Assembly (NCBI RefSeq): GCF_028993575.1
Contig: NZ_CP118615.1
Location: 5,423,001 to 5,487,000 of the forward strand
DNA: 64,000 bases
Reading direction: 5' to 3'
DNA from: Micromonospora cathayae
GTDB taxonomy: Bacteria; Actinomycetota; Actinomycetes; Mycobacteriales; Micromonosporaceae
A model generated the notes under the pieces. The model had not been told where the DNA came from, did no database searches, and saw only the letters and a program-made list of their open reading frames with translations. The position numbers and the translations under genes were made by a program. This document shows positions 34,375-42,723 of this stretch, one piece after another (within the stretch, counting starts at the first letter, position 1; each line of letters starts with the position of its first letter).

Positions 34375-35160
34375 ATGGCACACCGGCAGACCGCTGCGGG
34401 GATGCGCTACTGGACGTACGGCCACGGCGGACCCGAGACGTACCTCCTGGTGCACGGCTGGTGCTGCCACCACGGGTTCATGGAGCCGATCGCCGGCCAC
34501 CTCGCCGGCCGGCACGCCCGGGTGATCGCCGTCGACATGCCCGGCCACGGCGAGAGCCCACCGCCGCCGGAGGGCTACGGCGTGGCCCAGTTGGCCGCCC
34601 GGCTCCGGGCCCTGGCCGCCGCGCTCGACCTACGGCGGGTGGTGGTGATCGGGCACAGCCTCGGCGGGGTCTGGTCGCTGGAGGCCGCCGCCGGTGACCG
34701 GGACCGGTTCACCGGGCTGGTCATGCTCGACTCCGCGGTGGCCGGGGCGCCCGGTTCCGCCGAGGCCATCGCCCAGGTCGCCGAGTCGCTGCGGACCGAC
34801 ACCTCGGGCACGGTCCGGGAGTCCATCGTCCGGTCGTACTTCCTGCCCCGCTCCGACCCGCGCCTGGTCGAGTGGGTGGTCCGCGAGATGGCCCGGCCCA
34901 CCACCGAGGTCGCGTACGAGCCGATCGCCGGGCTGGCCGCGTACGTCGGCGCGGAGGGGGACGTGGCGGCCCTGACCCGCTGGGACCGTCCGCTGCTCTA
35001 CATCGGCAGCAACGCCCCGTTCGCCGACCGGGCCCGGCTGATCGAGCTGGCCCCGCAGGCCGACTACGGCCTCACCGTGGGGTCCGGGCACTTCGTCCAG
35101 CTGGAGGTGCCCAACCAGACCAACGCGATGATCGACCGGCATCTGCAGCTGACCCGCTGA
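34375..35160 (+). CDS. Alpha/beta hydrolase
   Basis: 261 residues from ATG 34375 (gcgggagg upstream). Fold markers: LVHGWCCHHGF (oxyanion region), VDMPGHGES, VIGHSLGGVWS with nucleophile Ser, LDSAVAG and SGHFVQLEVP with the catalytic His. Cytoplasmic esterase, lactonase or related enzyme; substrate unknown. The 3' end overlaps the convergent TetR gene by 89 bp. An AT-richer stretch at about 34260-34310 precedes it and may hold divergent promoters for this gene and the debranching-type gene. Confidence 0.85.
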   Translation: MAHRQTAAGMRYWTYGHGGPETYLLVHGWCCHHGFMEPIAGHLAGRHARVIAVDMPGHGESPPPPEGYGVAQLAARLRALAAALDLRRVVVIGHSLGGVWSLEAAAGDRDRFTGLVMLDSAVAGAPGSAEAIAQVAESLRTDTSGTVRESIVRSYFLPRSDPRLVEWVVREMARPTTEVAYEPIAGLAAYVGAEGDVAALTRWDRPLLYIGSNAPFADRARLIELAPQADYGLTVGSGHFVQLEVPNQTNAMIDRHLQLTR

Positions 35161-35734
35161 CCGGGCCGGCCCGCAAGCCGTCCAGCACCAGCCCGACGAT
35201 CCGCTCGGACACCACGCCGGAGTCACCGGGGTCCTCCCGGAACAGCAGGGCCAGCAGCCTGGCGACATCTGCGGCGTCCACGTCCGGGCGCAGCGTCCCC
35301 TCGGCCTGGGCGGCGTGCACGATCTCGTCGAGCAGGGCGAGGCACTCCGACCGGAGCCGGGCGACCTCCGGGTCCTCCTGGGCGGCCGTCCAGGACGGTC
35401 CGGACCGGGCGGCCAGCCGGACGGTCAGCCGGACGCCCGGGCAGCCGGTGACCAGCCGGGCGAACGCGGCCCAGGCGGTGGGCTCCTCGGCGACGGCGGT
35501 CCGGGCGTCCCGCTGGACGGCGGCGAGGGTCTCCCGGGCCACCGCCCGGACCAGCGCCCCGCGATCGGGGAAGCGGCGGTAGAGGGTACCCACACCGACC
35601 CCGGCCCGCCGGGCGATCTCCTCCATCGGCACGTCGGTACCGGCGGTCACGAAGACGGTCCGGGCGGCGGCGATGATCTGGTCCCGGTTGCGGCGCGCGT
35701 CCGCACGCAACCGGTGTTCCGTGGGATGTGTCAT
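35072..35734 (-). CDS. TetR-family transcriptional regulator
   Basis: 220 residues from ATG 35734. N-terminal helix-turn-helix typical of TetR: RDQIIAAARTVFVTAG, EIARRAGVGVGTLYRRFPDRGALV. The ligand-binding part is all-helical and ends in a low-complexity Arg/Ser tail that overlaps the convergent hydrolase gene; the true end may have shifted by loss of an earlier stop. It is divergent from the P450 gene with 116 bp between the starts, so it probably represses P450 and itself. It could also bind the palindromes at 16485/16518, but nothing in the sequence ties them. Confidence 0.88.
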   Translation of the reverse strand: MTHPTEHRLRADARRNRDQIIAAARTVFVTAGTDVPMEEIARRAGVGVGTLYRRFPDRGALVRAVARETLAAVQRDARTAVAEEPTAWAAFARLVTGCPGVRLTVRLAARSGPSWTAAQEDPEVARLRSECLALLDEIVHAAQAEGTLRPDVDAADVARLLALLFREDPGDSGVVSERIVGLVLDGLRAGPVSGSAADAGRSSRWSGWAPPAGRSARTPR

Positions 35735-35850
35735 GGCCGGGATTGTCCCGGAGAGCACTGTGGACGTGCCTCCCCCGCTCGGGTTACCGTGCGGGGAAAC
35801 CGGAGACAGATCGTCCACTTGACCTTGACCGTTCACGATGGGATGGATCG

Positions 35851-37026
35851 ATGACGGCTCCCGAGCTTCCGTTCACCCGTACCTGCCCCTTCGCGCCGCC
35901 CGCCGAGCACGTCCGACTCCGGGAAGAGGAGCCGGTCGCCCGGGTGACCCTGTCCACCGGCCGGGAGGTCTGGGCGCTGAGCCGGCACGCGGACATCCGG
36001 ACCATGCTGACCGACCCCCGGTTCAGCACCGACCGGCGGCACCCCGGCCACCCGTTCCACGCCCCCGACCTGCCCCGGCTGGAGCGGTCCCGGCCGTCGT
36101 TGATCGAGCTGGACCCCCCGGACCACGGTCCGGCCCGGCGGGCCGTCACCGGCGAGTTCACCGTACGGCGGGTGGCCGCGCTGGGCCCGCGGATCCAGCA
36201 GGTCGTCGACGAGCACGTCGACGCGCTGCTCGCCGGCCCCCGGCCGGTCGACCTGGTCCAGGCGCTGGCGCTGCCGGTGCCCTCGCTGATCATCTGCGAC
36301 CTGCTCGGCGTGCCGTACACCGACCACGACTTCTTCCAGGACCGCACCGCCCGGATGCTGCGCCGCACCGCCACCAACGAGCAGCGCTTCGCCGCCGCCC
36401 AGGACCTGCAGCGGTACCTGCTCGACCTGGTCTCCGGCAAGGCGGCCACCCCGGGCGACGACCTGCTCAGCCGGCAGTTGGCGCGCGGCGGCGACCTCGA
36501 GGACGTGGTCAGCCTCGGCTTCCTGCTCCTGGTCGCCGGGCACGAGACGACCGCGAACATGATCTCGCTCGGGGTGCTGAGCCTGCTGGAACACCCCGAC
36601 CAGCTCGCCGCGATCCGGGCCGACCCCACGCTGACCCCGAAGGCGGTGGAGGAGCTGCTGCGCTACTTCACCATCGCGGAGCTGGTGGTGGCCCGGGTGG
36701 CGGTGACGGACGTGGAGATCGGCGGGGTGCTGATCCGGGCCGGGGAAGGCGTCGTCACGCTGGGCAACGCGGCCAACCGCGACCCGGCCGCCTTCCCCGA
36801 CGGCGACCGGCTGGACCTGACCCGGGGTGGCCGGCACCACCTCAGCTTCGGTTTCGGCGTACACCAGTGTCTGGGGCAGAACCTGGCCCGGCTGGAGTTG
36901 CAGATCGTCTTCGACACCCTGCTGGCCCGGGTGCCGGGCCTGCGGCTGGCGACGCCGGTCGACCGACTGCCCTTCAAGGACGACGGAGCCGTCTACGGCC
37001 TGTACGAGCTACCGGTCACCTGGTAG
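35851..37026 (+). CDS. Cytochrome P450 (CYP105-like)
   Basis: 391 residues from ATG 35851. Standard soluble bacterial P450 landmarks in order: I-helix LLLVAGHETTANM, K-helix ExxR within VEELLRYF, and the heme loop FGFGVHQCLGQNLARLE with the thiolate Cys. Uses electrons from a ferredoxin; a [3Fe-4S] ferredoxin gene lies 42 bp away in the opposite orientation. Substrate unknown; family resemblance is to actinomycete CYP105-type oxidases of secondary metabolites and xenobiotics. Likely controlled by the divergent TetR gene. A tailoring role in the polyketide pathway 6 kb away is possible but unsupported. Confidence 0.92.
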   Translation: MTAPELPFTRTCPFAPPAEHVRLREEEPVARVTLSTGREVWALSRHADIRTMLTDPRFSTDRRHPGHPFHAPDLPRLERSRPSLIELDPPDHGPARRAVTGEFTVRRVAALGPRIQQVVDEHVDALLAGPRPVDLVQALALPVPSLIICDLLGVPYTDHDFFQDRTARMLRRTATNEQRFAAAQDLQRYLLDLVSGKAATPGDDLLSRQLARGGDLEDVVSLGFLLLVAGHETTANMISLGVLSLLEHPDQLAAIRADPTLTPKAVEELLRYFTIAELVVARVAVTDVEIGGVLIRAGEGVVTLGNAANRDPAAFPDGDRLDLTRGGRHHLSFGFGVHQCLGQNLARLELQIVFDTLLARVPGLRLATPVDRLPFKDDGAVYGLYELPVTW

Positions 37027-37068
37027 GGGCGGCTCGGGTAGCCGGTCCCGTCGGCCGGCCGGTCGGGC

Positions 37069-37263
37069 TCAGGGCTCTACAGTGATCGCCGACGCCGGGC
37101 AGACCGCCGCGGCGTCGGTGACGTCGGCGAGCCGTTCGGCGGCGGGCGACGGGTTCAGGAGCACCACCACACCGTCCTCGTCACGCTGGTCGAACACGTC
37201 CGGCGCGGCCAGCGCGCACTGCCCGGACCCGCAGCACCTGTCCTGGTCGACGGTGATCCGCAT
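37069..37263 (-). CDS. Small [3Fe-4S]-type ferredoxin
   Basis: 64 residues from ATG 37263 (aaggg nine bases upstream; an in-frame GTG at 37272 is too close to it). Cys pattern: DQDRCCGSGQCALAAPDVF and AAVCPASAI, as in the 3Fe-4S ferredoxins that serve actinomycete P450s. The sequence has an extra Cys next to the first ligand (CC). Cytoplasmic electron donor, most likely for the convergent P450. Confidence 0.92.
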   Translation of the reverse strand: MRITVDQDRCCGSGQCALAAPDVFDQRDEDGVVVLLNPSPAAERLADVTDAAAVCPASAITVEP

Positions 37264-37426
37264 GGTGCCCACCCTTCCGTGGTAGCCGGCTTCCGGCGTC
37301 CAGAGTGCCCGCTCGGCCGCCCGCCCGCCAGAGGCCGGCGACGAAACCGCAATGGACAGGACCCGGATCGCCGGCTACCGTCCACACCTCAGGACTGATC
37401 GACGTTGATGTATGTCTGGAGGTGCC

Positions 37427-38665
37427 GTGTCCCCACGTCATGCCCGAGGAAGGCGCTGCCTGGTCACGCTGTCCGCAGTGGCCGTCCTCGCCACCGCGGC
37501 CGCCACCACCACCGCCACCACCGCGGCCGCCACCACCGCCAGCCCCGGCACCGCCAGCCCCGTCGCCGCGGCTCCGGCCGTCGACGTCGTACCGGCGGTG
37601 ACCGCCCGCCTTCTCGACCAGGCCGCCACCGGCCACCCGGCCCTGCGCGCCGCCGGACCGGACGACACCCGGGTCACCGTCAGCCGACGCGACGGCCGGA
37701 CCTGGGCGACCGGCACCGCCGTCGTGGTGGCCCCGCGCGAGGAGGGCGCGTACCCGGCCGGCTGGGTGTTCCTCGCGCACCGGGACCGCACCGGCTGGCG
37801 GGTCGCGTTCGACGGCGAGGCCGCCTTCGCCGACCTGGCCCGGCACGCCCCGACCTCGGTGCTGTCCAGCCGGGAACGGGCCGTGTTCACCAGTCCGCCG
37901 GCCCCGACGTACGCCGGCGGTGACTACCGCACCGGCATGCGGCTGCCGTACGGCGTCGGGCAGTCGTGGTCGTACACCGGCGGGCCGCACGGCTGGGGCG
38001 GCAGCGACTCGCCGTGGAGTTCCATCGACCTGGCCGGCGGTGACCAGCGGGTGCTCGCCGCCCGGGGCGGCACCGCCTACACCATGTGCCGGGGCTGGAT
38101 CCGGGTCATCCACGACCGCGGCTACGCCACCGACTACTACCACCTGTGGAACAGCATCAGCGTCAACGGGGCGGGCGTGGGTGAGGGCGCGTACCTCGGC
38201 GACACCGGCACCGACGTCACCTGCGGCGGCTCCGCAAGCGGCCGGCACGTGCACTTCGGCCTGCGGCAGAACAACGCGTACGTGCCGATCGCCGGGCACG
38301 ACCTCGGCAAGTGGGTGCTGGCGAACGGCGGCGGCACGTACCAGGGCTCCGCGCTGCACGGCTCGGCGCAGGTGAACGTGGGTGGAACGCTCTACAACCA
38401 CGGCGCGCTCGGGTTCACCCAGGGCGTCGTGGACAGCGTCGGCGGCGGCACGGTCAACCGGCGGTCCGGCCCCGGCACCGGGTACGGCGTGGTCGGCTCG
38501 GTCGCCGACGGGGCCACGGTGTCGATCGCCTGCTCCGCCAACGGCACCACGCACACCGGCCGGTGGGGCGCGACGGCCCTGTGGAACCGGCTGACCGACG
38601 GCAGCTGGATCAGCGACGCGTACCTGTGGACCGGCGTGAACGGCCCGGTCAACGGCTGGTGCTGA
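37427..38665 (+). CDS. Secreted LytM/M23-like metallopeptidase with SH3 domain
   Basis: 412 residues from GTG 37427, which has tggagg five bases upstream; an ATG at 37412 overlaps that site and is less likely. Sec signal followed by an Ala/Thr-rich segment. Central domain with GGPHGWGGSDSPWSSIDL (HxxxD-type zinc motif), a VIHDRGYATDYYHLW block and GRHVHFGLRQ (HxH), as in LytM-type peptidases that cut peptidoglycan cross-bridges or peptides. The C-terminal bacterial SH3 domain, VNRRSGPGTGYGVVGSV to the end, probably binds cell wall. Acts outside the cell in wall remodelling or lysis of other bacteria. Confidence 0.87.
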   Translation: MSPRHARGRRCLVTLSAVAVLATAAATTTATTAAATTASPGTASPVAAAPAVDVVPAVTARLLDQAATGHPALRAAGPDDTRVTVSRRDGRTWATGTAVVVAPREEGAYPAGWVFLAHRDRTGWRVAFDGEAAFADLARHAPTSVLSSRERAVFTSPPAPTYAGGDYRTGMRLPYGVGQSWSYTGGPHGWGGSDSPWSSIDLAGGDQRVLAARGGTAYTMCRGWIRVIHDRGYATDYYHLWNSISVNGAGVGEGAYLGDTGTDVTCGGSASGRHVHFGLRQNNAYVPIAGHDLGKWVLANGGGTYQGSALHGSAQVNVGGTLYNHGALGFTQGVVDSVGGGTVNRRSGPGTGYGVVGSVADGATVSIACSANGTTHTGRWGATALWNRLTDGSWISDAYLWTGVNGPVNGWC

Positions 38666-38791
38666 GACCGGGCACGGGCACGGGACGGCGGGCCGCCGTC
38701 GGCCGGGGCACGGGCGGAACCGCGGGCCGCCGGACGGGCCGGGGCACGGTCGGGCCGGCGGGGCACGGACCGGACGGTGGGTCGCCGTCGG
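38666..38791. repeat. GC repeat-rich convergent spacer
   Basis: Recurring cgggcac/cggggcac units and small hairpins (gacggcg-ggc-cgccgtc type) between two convergent stops. Probably a diffuse terminator region; no gene. Confidence 0.45.
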
Positions 38792-39349
38792 TCAGGCCGC
38801 GCGCCGGGACGTGGGGTCGGTGTCCGGCAGGCCGGCGTACCGGCCCCGGTGGTAGAGCAGCGGTGAGCCCACGTCGGCGTGCCGGAGCAGCTCCGGTTCG
38901 GCCAGCACGATGGCGTGGTCGCCGACCGCCACCCGGTCCACCACCCGGCAGACCAGCCAGGCCAGGGTGTCGTCGAGGATCGGCACCCCCTCCGGACCGG
39001 TCCGCCACCCGGTGGGCGCGGCGAACCGGTCCAGGCCGCTGGTGGCGAAGGTCCGGGCCAGGTCCCGCTGGTGGTGGGCGAGCAGGTGTACCGCCACGTG
39101 CCGGGCCCGGGCCACGGTGGGCCAACTGGAGGAGCCGAGACGCAGGCAGAACGACACGATCGGCGGATCCAGCGACACCGAGGTGAACGAGGTGGCGGTG
39201 AAGCCGACCGGCGGCGGACCCGGCGCGGTGACCACGGTGACGGTGCTGGCCTGGTGGCGCAGCAGGGCACGCAACGCGTCCACGTCGGCGTCCGCCGGCA
39301 ATGACACGTCGGCGTCCGCCGGCACCGGCACGTCGGCGGGCGGGATCAT
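38792..39349 (-). CDS. Flavin reductase domain protein
   Basis: 185 residues from ATG 39349, overlapping the DUF1684 stop (ATGA). The first 20 residues are repeats of PADADV. Then a split-barrel FMN-binding fold: STVTVVTAPGPPPVGFTATSFTSVSLDPPIVSFCL, typical of the FMN/FAD reductase partners of two-component monooxygenases. It supplies reduced flavin in the cytoplasm. Paired here with DUF1684 and behind a cysteine-type leader peptide, which suggests a sulphur-related oxygenation or regulation. Confidence 0.88.
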   Translation of the reverse strand: MIPPADVPVPADADVSLPADADVDALRALLRHQASTVTVVTAPGPPPVGFTATSFTSVSLDPPIVSFCLRLGSSSWPTVARARHVAVHLLAHHQRDLARTFATSGLDRFAAPTGWRTGPEGVPILDDTLAWLVCRVVDRVAVGDHAIVLAEPELLRHADVGSPLLYHRGRYAGLPDTDPTSRRAA

Positions 39350-40203
39350 GCGCTCTCCTCCCCGGAGCCCCGGCCGGCCGGTGCGGGCAGGGTCGGCTGC
39401 CGCTCGTACGGGATCTGCTCGCCGGCCTCGACCGCGACCGGCAGCCGGTTCTCCGGCGGGGGCAGCGGGCAGGTGGCGAAGTCGGTGTACGCGCAGGGCA
39501 GGTTGACCGCCCGGTTAAAGTCCAGGGTCACCCGGCCGTCCGGGCCCGGCGGGTCGACCGCCAGCCACCGGTTCGCCGGGTACGTGGTGACGCCCGAGGT
39601 GGCGTCGGTGAACAGGATGGACAGCCCCAGACCGGGGGCCAGGCCCTCGAACACGGTCAGGCTCAGCGGCAGCCCGTCCACCTCGAACCCGACCCGGCCC
39701 AGGGCGTGGTAGACGTGCTCGAGCCCCTCGACGGTCGCGCCGACACTGGTCGGTCGGGGCGGCTCGTACGGCACGAACCGGCCGTCCCGGACCCAGCGCG
39801 GGTCCGGCGGGTACGTCGGGGTGCCCCGGTACCCGGTGCGGAGCGGGTGGTCCGGTCGCCGGGGCCGGACGACGTCCCGCCCGCCCCGGCGGGCCACCTC
39901 GACCACCCCGCCCTCGACGCCGACGGTGACCCCGCCGCGTTCGGAGATCGGGCCGAACTCGTACCGGTGGCGCACCGGACGGTCGGCCACCACGATCTCC
40001 TCTCCGGCGGACAGGGTGACGACCACCCCGGCGGGGCCGGTCTGCCACTCCCCCGGCGCGTCGGGCAGGCGGTGCGGCGTGGACGTGAGCCAGTGCAGGC
40101 CGGTGACGGCGAGGAAGCCGTGCGGTGCGGCCAGCTGGGCGTCGCGTCGGCGACGCCACTCCTGCCAGTCCCGGACGAAGGACGTGGGCGCAGCGGTGGT
40201 CAT
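39346..40203 (-). CDS. DUF1684-family protein
   Basis: 285 residues from ATG 40203 with gaggag upstream. The family's hallmark block is intact: GVTTYPANRWLAV, LDFNRAVNLPCAYTDF, CPLPPPENRLPV (aromatic/Cys/Pro-rich). Members are cytoplasmic proteins of unknown biochemical function, common in actinomycetes. It is the first full-length gene after the leader peptide at 40335-40427 and is translationally coupled to the flavin reductase. No signal peptide. Confidence 0.88.
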   Translation of the reverse strand: MTTAAPTSFVRDWQEWRRRRDAQLAAPHGFLAVTGLHWLTSTPHRLPDAPGEWQTGPAGVVVTLSAGEEIVVADRPVRHRYEFGPISERGGVTVGVEGGVVEVARRGGRDVVRPRRPDHPLRTGYRGTPTYPPDPRWVRDGRFVPYEPPRPTSVGATVEGLEHVYHALGRVGFEVDGLPLSLTVFEGLAPGLGLSILFTDATSGVTTYPANRWLAVDPPGPDGRVTLDFNRAVNLPCAYTDFATCPLPPPENRLPVAVEAGEQIPYERQPTLPAPAGRGSGEESA

Positions 40204-40334
40204 GGGTGGCTCCTCACCGGGCGGTCGGAACGTGACGTCGGGGAAGAACAGGGTGACGGGGCCGAGGGCCGGCGGCGGTGTCGGCCAGCGGGGGCGGCCG
40301 GACCAGGGGTCGGACCGCGGCGTTCGCCGACCGG

Positions 40335-40427
40335 TCAGGCCGGGGCACCCGGTACGGAACAGAGCTGCGAGGCGACCCGCATCAGGTCCACGACCCGACG
40401 CGAGGTGAGCAGTCGCGCGACCAGCAT
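40335..40427 (-). CDS. Cysteine-containing regulatory leader peptide
   Basis: 30 residues from ATG 40427 (taggaa upstream). The peptide contains SRRVVDLMRVASQLC, matching the pattern R-R-x-V/I-D-L-x-R-x-A-S-x-L-C of short actinobacterial leader peptides that precede sulphur and redox genes and are thought to sense cysteinyl-tRNA supply by ribosome stalling. It lies 131 bp before the DUF1684 start in the same direction. The spacer (40204-40334) is rich in ggccg/cggcc complementary blocks that could form alternative hairpins. Confidence 0.7.
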   Translation of the reverse strand: MLVARLLTSRRVVDLMRVASQLCSVPGAPA

Positions 40428-40638
40428 GGATCGATATTCCTACCGAAAGAATGGGATTTCAAGGGGGTGGTGGTCGGCGTCTCCCCCGGCCCGGTCTCCC
40501 GGCCCGTCCGGCAGCCGGCCACGCCCGGACGGTTTGTCGGCTAATGTCCGGATCACCGGGTGGCGGGGGCGGCATGGGCGGAATGCCAGCCGGGAGGACG
40601 ACCGCAGCGGAGAGGACGACCACGGCGGAGGATGACGC

Positions 40639-42576
40639 ATGACCAGCGCGGGCGGCCGGGGTGGCCGGCTGCGGGCCTGGCTGCTGTCCGACCCCACCCG
40701 GCCCGCCCAGCCGCAGGGCCCGTACCCCCGGGAAACCGGACGCCGGCACCACGCCTGGTGGAAGGTCATGTGCCTGACCGGCGTGGACTACTTCTCCACC
40801 CTCGGCTACCAGCCGGGCATCGCGGCGCTGGCCGCCGGGGCGCTCTCCCCGGTCGCCACGCTGGTGCTGGTCCTGGTCACCCTGTTCGGGGCGCTGCCGG
40901 TGTACCGGCGGGTGGCGCGGGACAGCCCGCACGGCGAGGGCTCGATCGCCATGCTGGTCCGGCTGCTCAGCTTCTGGCCGGGCAAGCTGCTGGTCCTGGT
41001 GCTGCTCGGCTTCGCCGCGACCGACTTCATCATCACCATCACCCTCTCCGCCGCCGACGCCACCGCCCACCTCGACCAGAACCCGTTCTGGCCGGCCGCT
41101 CTGCAGGGCCACCGGGTGGCGGTCACCCTGGCGCTGGTGGCGCTGCTGGGCGCGGTGTTCCTCCGGGGCTTCGGCGAGGCCATCGGGATCGCCGTCGTAC
41201 TGGTCGGCACCTACCTGACGTTGAACGCGGTGGTGCTGGTGGACGCCCTCTGGCTGGTCGCCAGCGAACCGGGCCTGGTCAGCGGCTGGAGCGGCGCGCT
41301 GACCGCCCGCCACGGTGACCCGCTGTTGGCGGTCGGCCTCGCGCTGCTGGTGTTCCCCAAGCTCGCGTTGGGCCTGTCCGGCTTCGAGACCGGGGTCGCG
41401 GTGATGCCGCACATCCGGGGCGGCCACGACGACACGGAGCAGCGTCCGACCGGGCGGATCCGGGGCGCCCGTCGGCTGCTCACCACGGCCGCCGTCACCA
41501 TGAGCGTCTTCCTGGTCGCCAGCAGCGTCGCCACCACCGTGCTCATCCCGGCCGACGCGTTCCGGGCCGGCGGCGCGGCCAACGGACGGGCCCTGGCGTA
41601 CCTGGCCCACGCCCACCTCGGCCCGGTCTTCGGGACGGTCTACGACCTGTCCACCATCGCGGTGCTGGCGTTCGCCGGGGCATCGGCCATGGCCGGCCTG
41701 CTCAACCTCGTCCCCCGCTACCTGCCGCGGTACGGCATGGCGCCGGCGTGGGCCCGGGCGGTACGCCCGCTGGTGCTGGTGTTCACCGCGGTGGCGGCGC
41801 TCATCACCGTGCTGTTCTCCGCGAGCGTGGACGCGCAGGGCGGCGCGTACGCCACCGGTGTGCTCGTCCTGATCACCTCGGCGGCCGTCGCGGTGACCCT
41901 GGCCGCGCGACGCGACCGCCAGCGCGGCCGGGCGGTCGCCTTCGGGGTGATCACGGTGGTCTTCGTCTACACCACCGGCGCGAACGTCGCGCAACGCCCG
42001 GACGGCGTGAAGATCGCCACCTGCTTCATCGCCGGCATCATCGGAGTGTCCCTGCTGTCGCGGCTGTTCCGGGCGTTCGAGCTGCGGGTCGGCACGGTCG
42101 ACCTGGACCCCACCGCCCGACGGTTCGTCACCGAACGGGCGGACCGGCTCCGGCTGGTGGCCCACGAACCGGAACGCGGCGACGCCGAAGAGTACCGCGC
42201 CAAGCTGGCCCAGGTCGTCCGGGACAACGATCTGCCCTCCGACGCCGACCTGGTCCTCGTCGAGGTGACCGTGACCGACCCGTCGGACTTCGAGACGGAG
42301 CTACGGGTGACCGGTACGCTCCGGCACGGCCGCTACCCGGTGCTGCGGACGGCGAGTTCGTCGGTGCCGAACGCGCTGGCCGCGCTGCTGCTGCACGTGC
42401 GGGACCTGACCCGGCGGCGGCCGCACCTCTACGTCGACTGGTCCGAGGGGAACCCGGCCGGCAACTTCCTGCGGTACCTGGCCTTCGGGCAGGGCGAGAT
42501 CGCCTCGGTCGTCCAGGAGATCCTGCGCCAGCAGGAACCCGACCGCTCCCGGCGACCGCACGTGCACACCGGCTGA
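40639..42576 (+). CDS. APC-superfamily permease with C-terminal cytoplasmic domain
   Basis: 645 residues from ATG 40639 (ggaggatgacgc upstream; the leader has three imperfect 20-bp ggacgacc-type repeats). About 12 transmembrane segments in residues 45-480, with the APC-type N-terminal block [20 protein letters not shown] and [14 protein letters not shown] cytoplasmic domain of about 150 residues follows ([32 protein letters not shown]). Probably an amino acid, amine or metabolite importer; substrate unknown. Convergent with the polyketide operon and separated from it by a strong hairpin. Confidence 0.82.
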   Translation: MTSAGGRGGRLRAWLLSDPTRPAQPQGPYPRETGRRHHAWWKVMCLTGVDYFSTLGYQPGIAALAAGALSPVATLVLVLVTLFGALPVYRRVARDSPHGEGSIAMLVRLLSFWPGKLLVLVLLGFAATDFIITITLSAADATAHLDQNPFWPAALQGHRVAVTLALVALLGAVFLRGFGEAIGIAVVLVGTYLTLNAVVLVDALWLVASEPGLVSGWSGALTARHGDPLLAVGLALLVFPKLALGLSGFETGVAVMPHIRGGHDDTEQRPTGRIRGARRLLTTAAVTMSVFLVASSVATTVLIPADAFRAGGAANGRALAYLAHAHLGPVFGTVYDLSTIAVLAFAGASAMAGLLNLVPRYLPRYGMAPAWARAVRPLVLVFTAVAALITVLFSASVDAQGGAYATGVLVLITSAAVAVTLAARRDRQRGRAVAFGVITVVFVYTTGANVAQRPDGVKIATCFIAGIIGVSLLSRLFRAFELRVGTVDLDPTARRFVTERADRLRLVAHEPERGDAEEYRAKLAQVVRDNDLPSDADLVLVEVTVTDPSDFETELRVTGTLRHGRYPVLRTASSSVPNALAALLLHVRDLTRRRPHLYVDWSEGNPAGNFLRYLAFGQGEIASVVQEILRQQEPDRSRRPHVHTG

Positions 42577-42656
42577 CGGGCCGGGCCGGCAGTCGCGCGG
42601 GCCCAACCGACGGCGCGGCGGACCCGCCGGGCCGGTACGTCGGGGTGGGCACCGGG

Positions 42657-42699
42657 GCGGCGCCCGACCTGTCCTGGGGGAGTCGAGGTCGGGCGCCGC
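42657..42699. terminator. Perfect 14-bp hairpin ending the polyketide operon
   Basis: gcggcgcccgacct (42657-42670) and its exact reverse complement (42686-42699) with a 15-nt loop, between the permease (+) and MFS exporter (-) stops. Marks the 3' border of the biosynthetic operon. Confidence 0.88.
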
Positions 42700-42723
42700 A
42701 GCTGTGGGGCGGGTCGGCCGGTG

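Noticed and set aside
35851..37263. P450 and ferredoxin as certain tailoring enzymes of the polyketide
   Set aside because: They are 6 kb from the operon, beyond a strong terminator and several unrelated genes, with their own TetR; a link is possible but unsupported.
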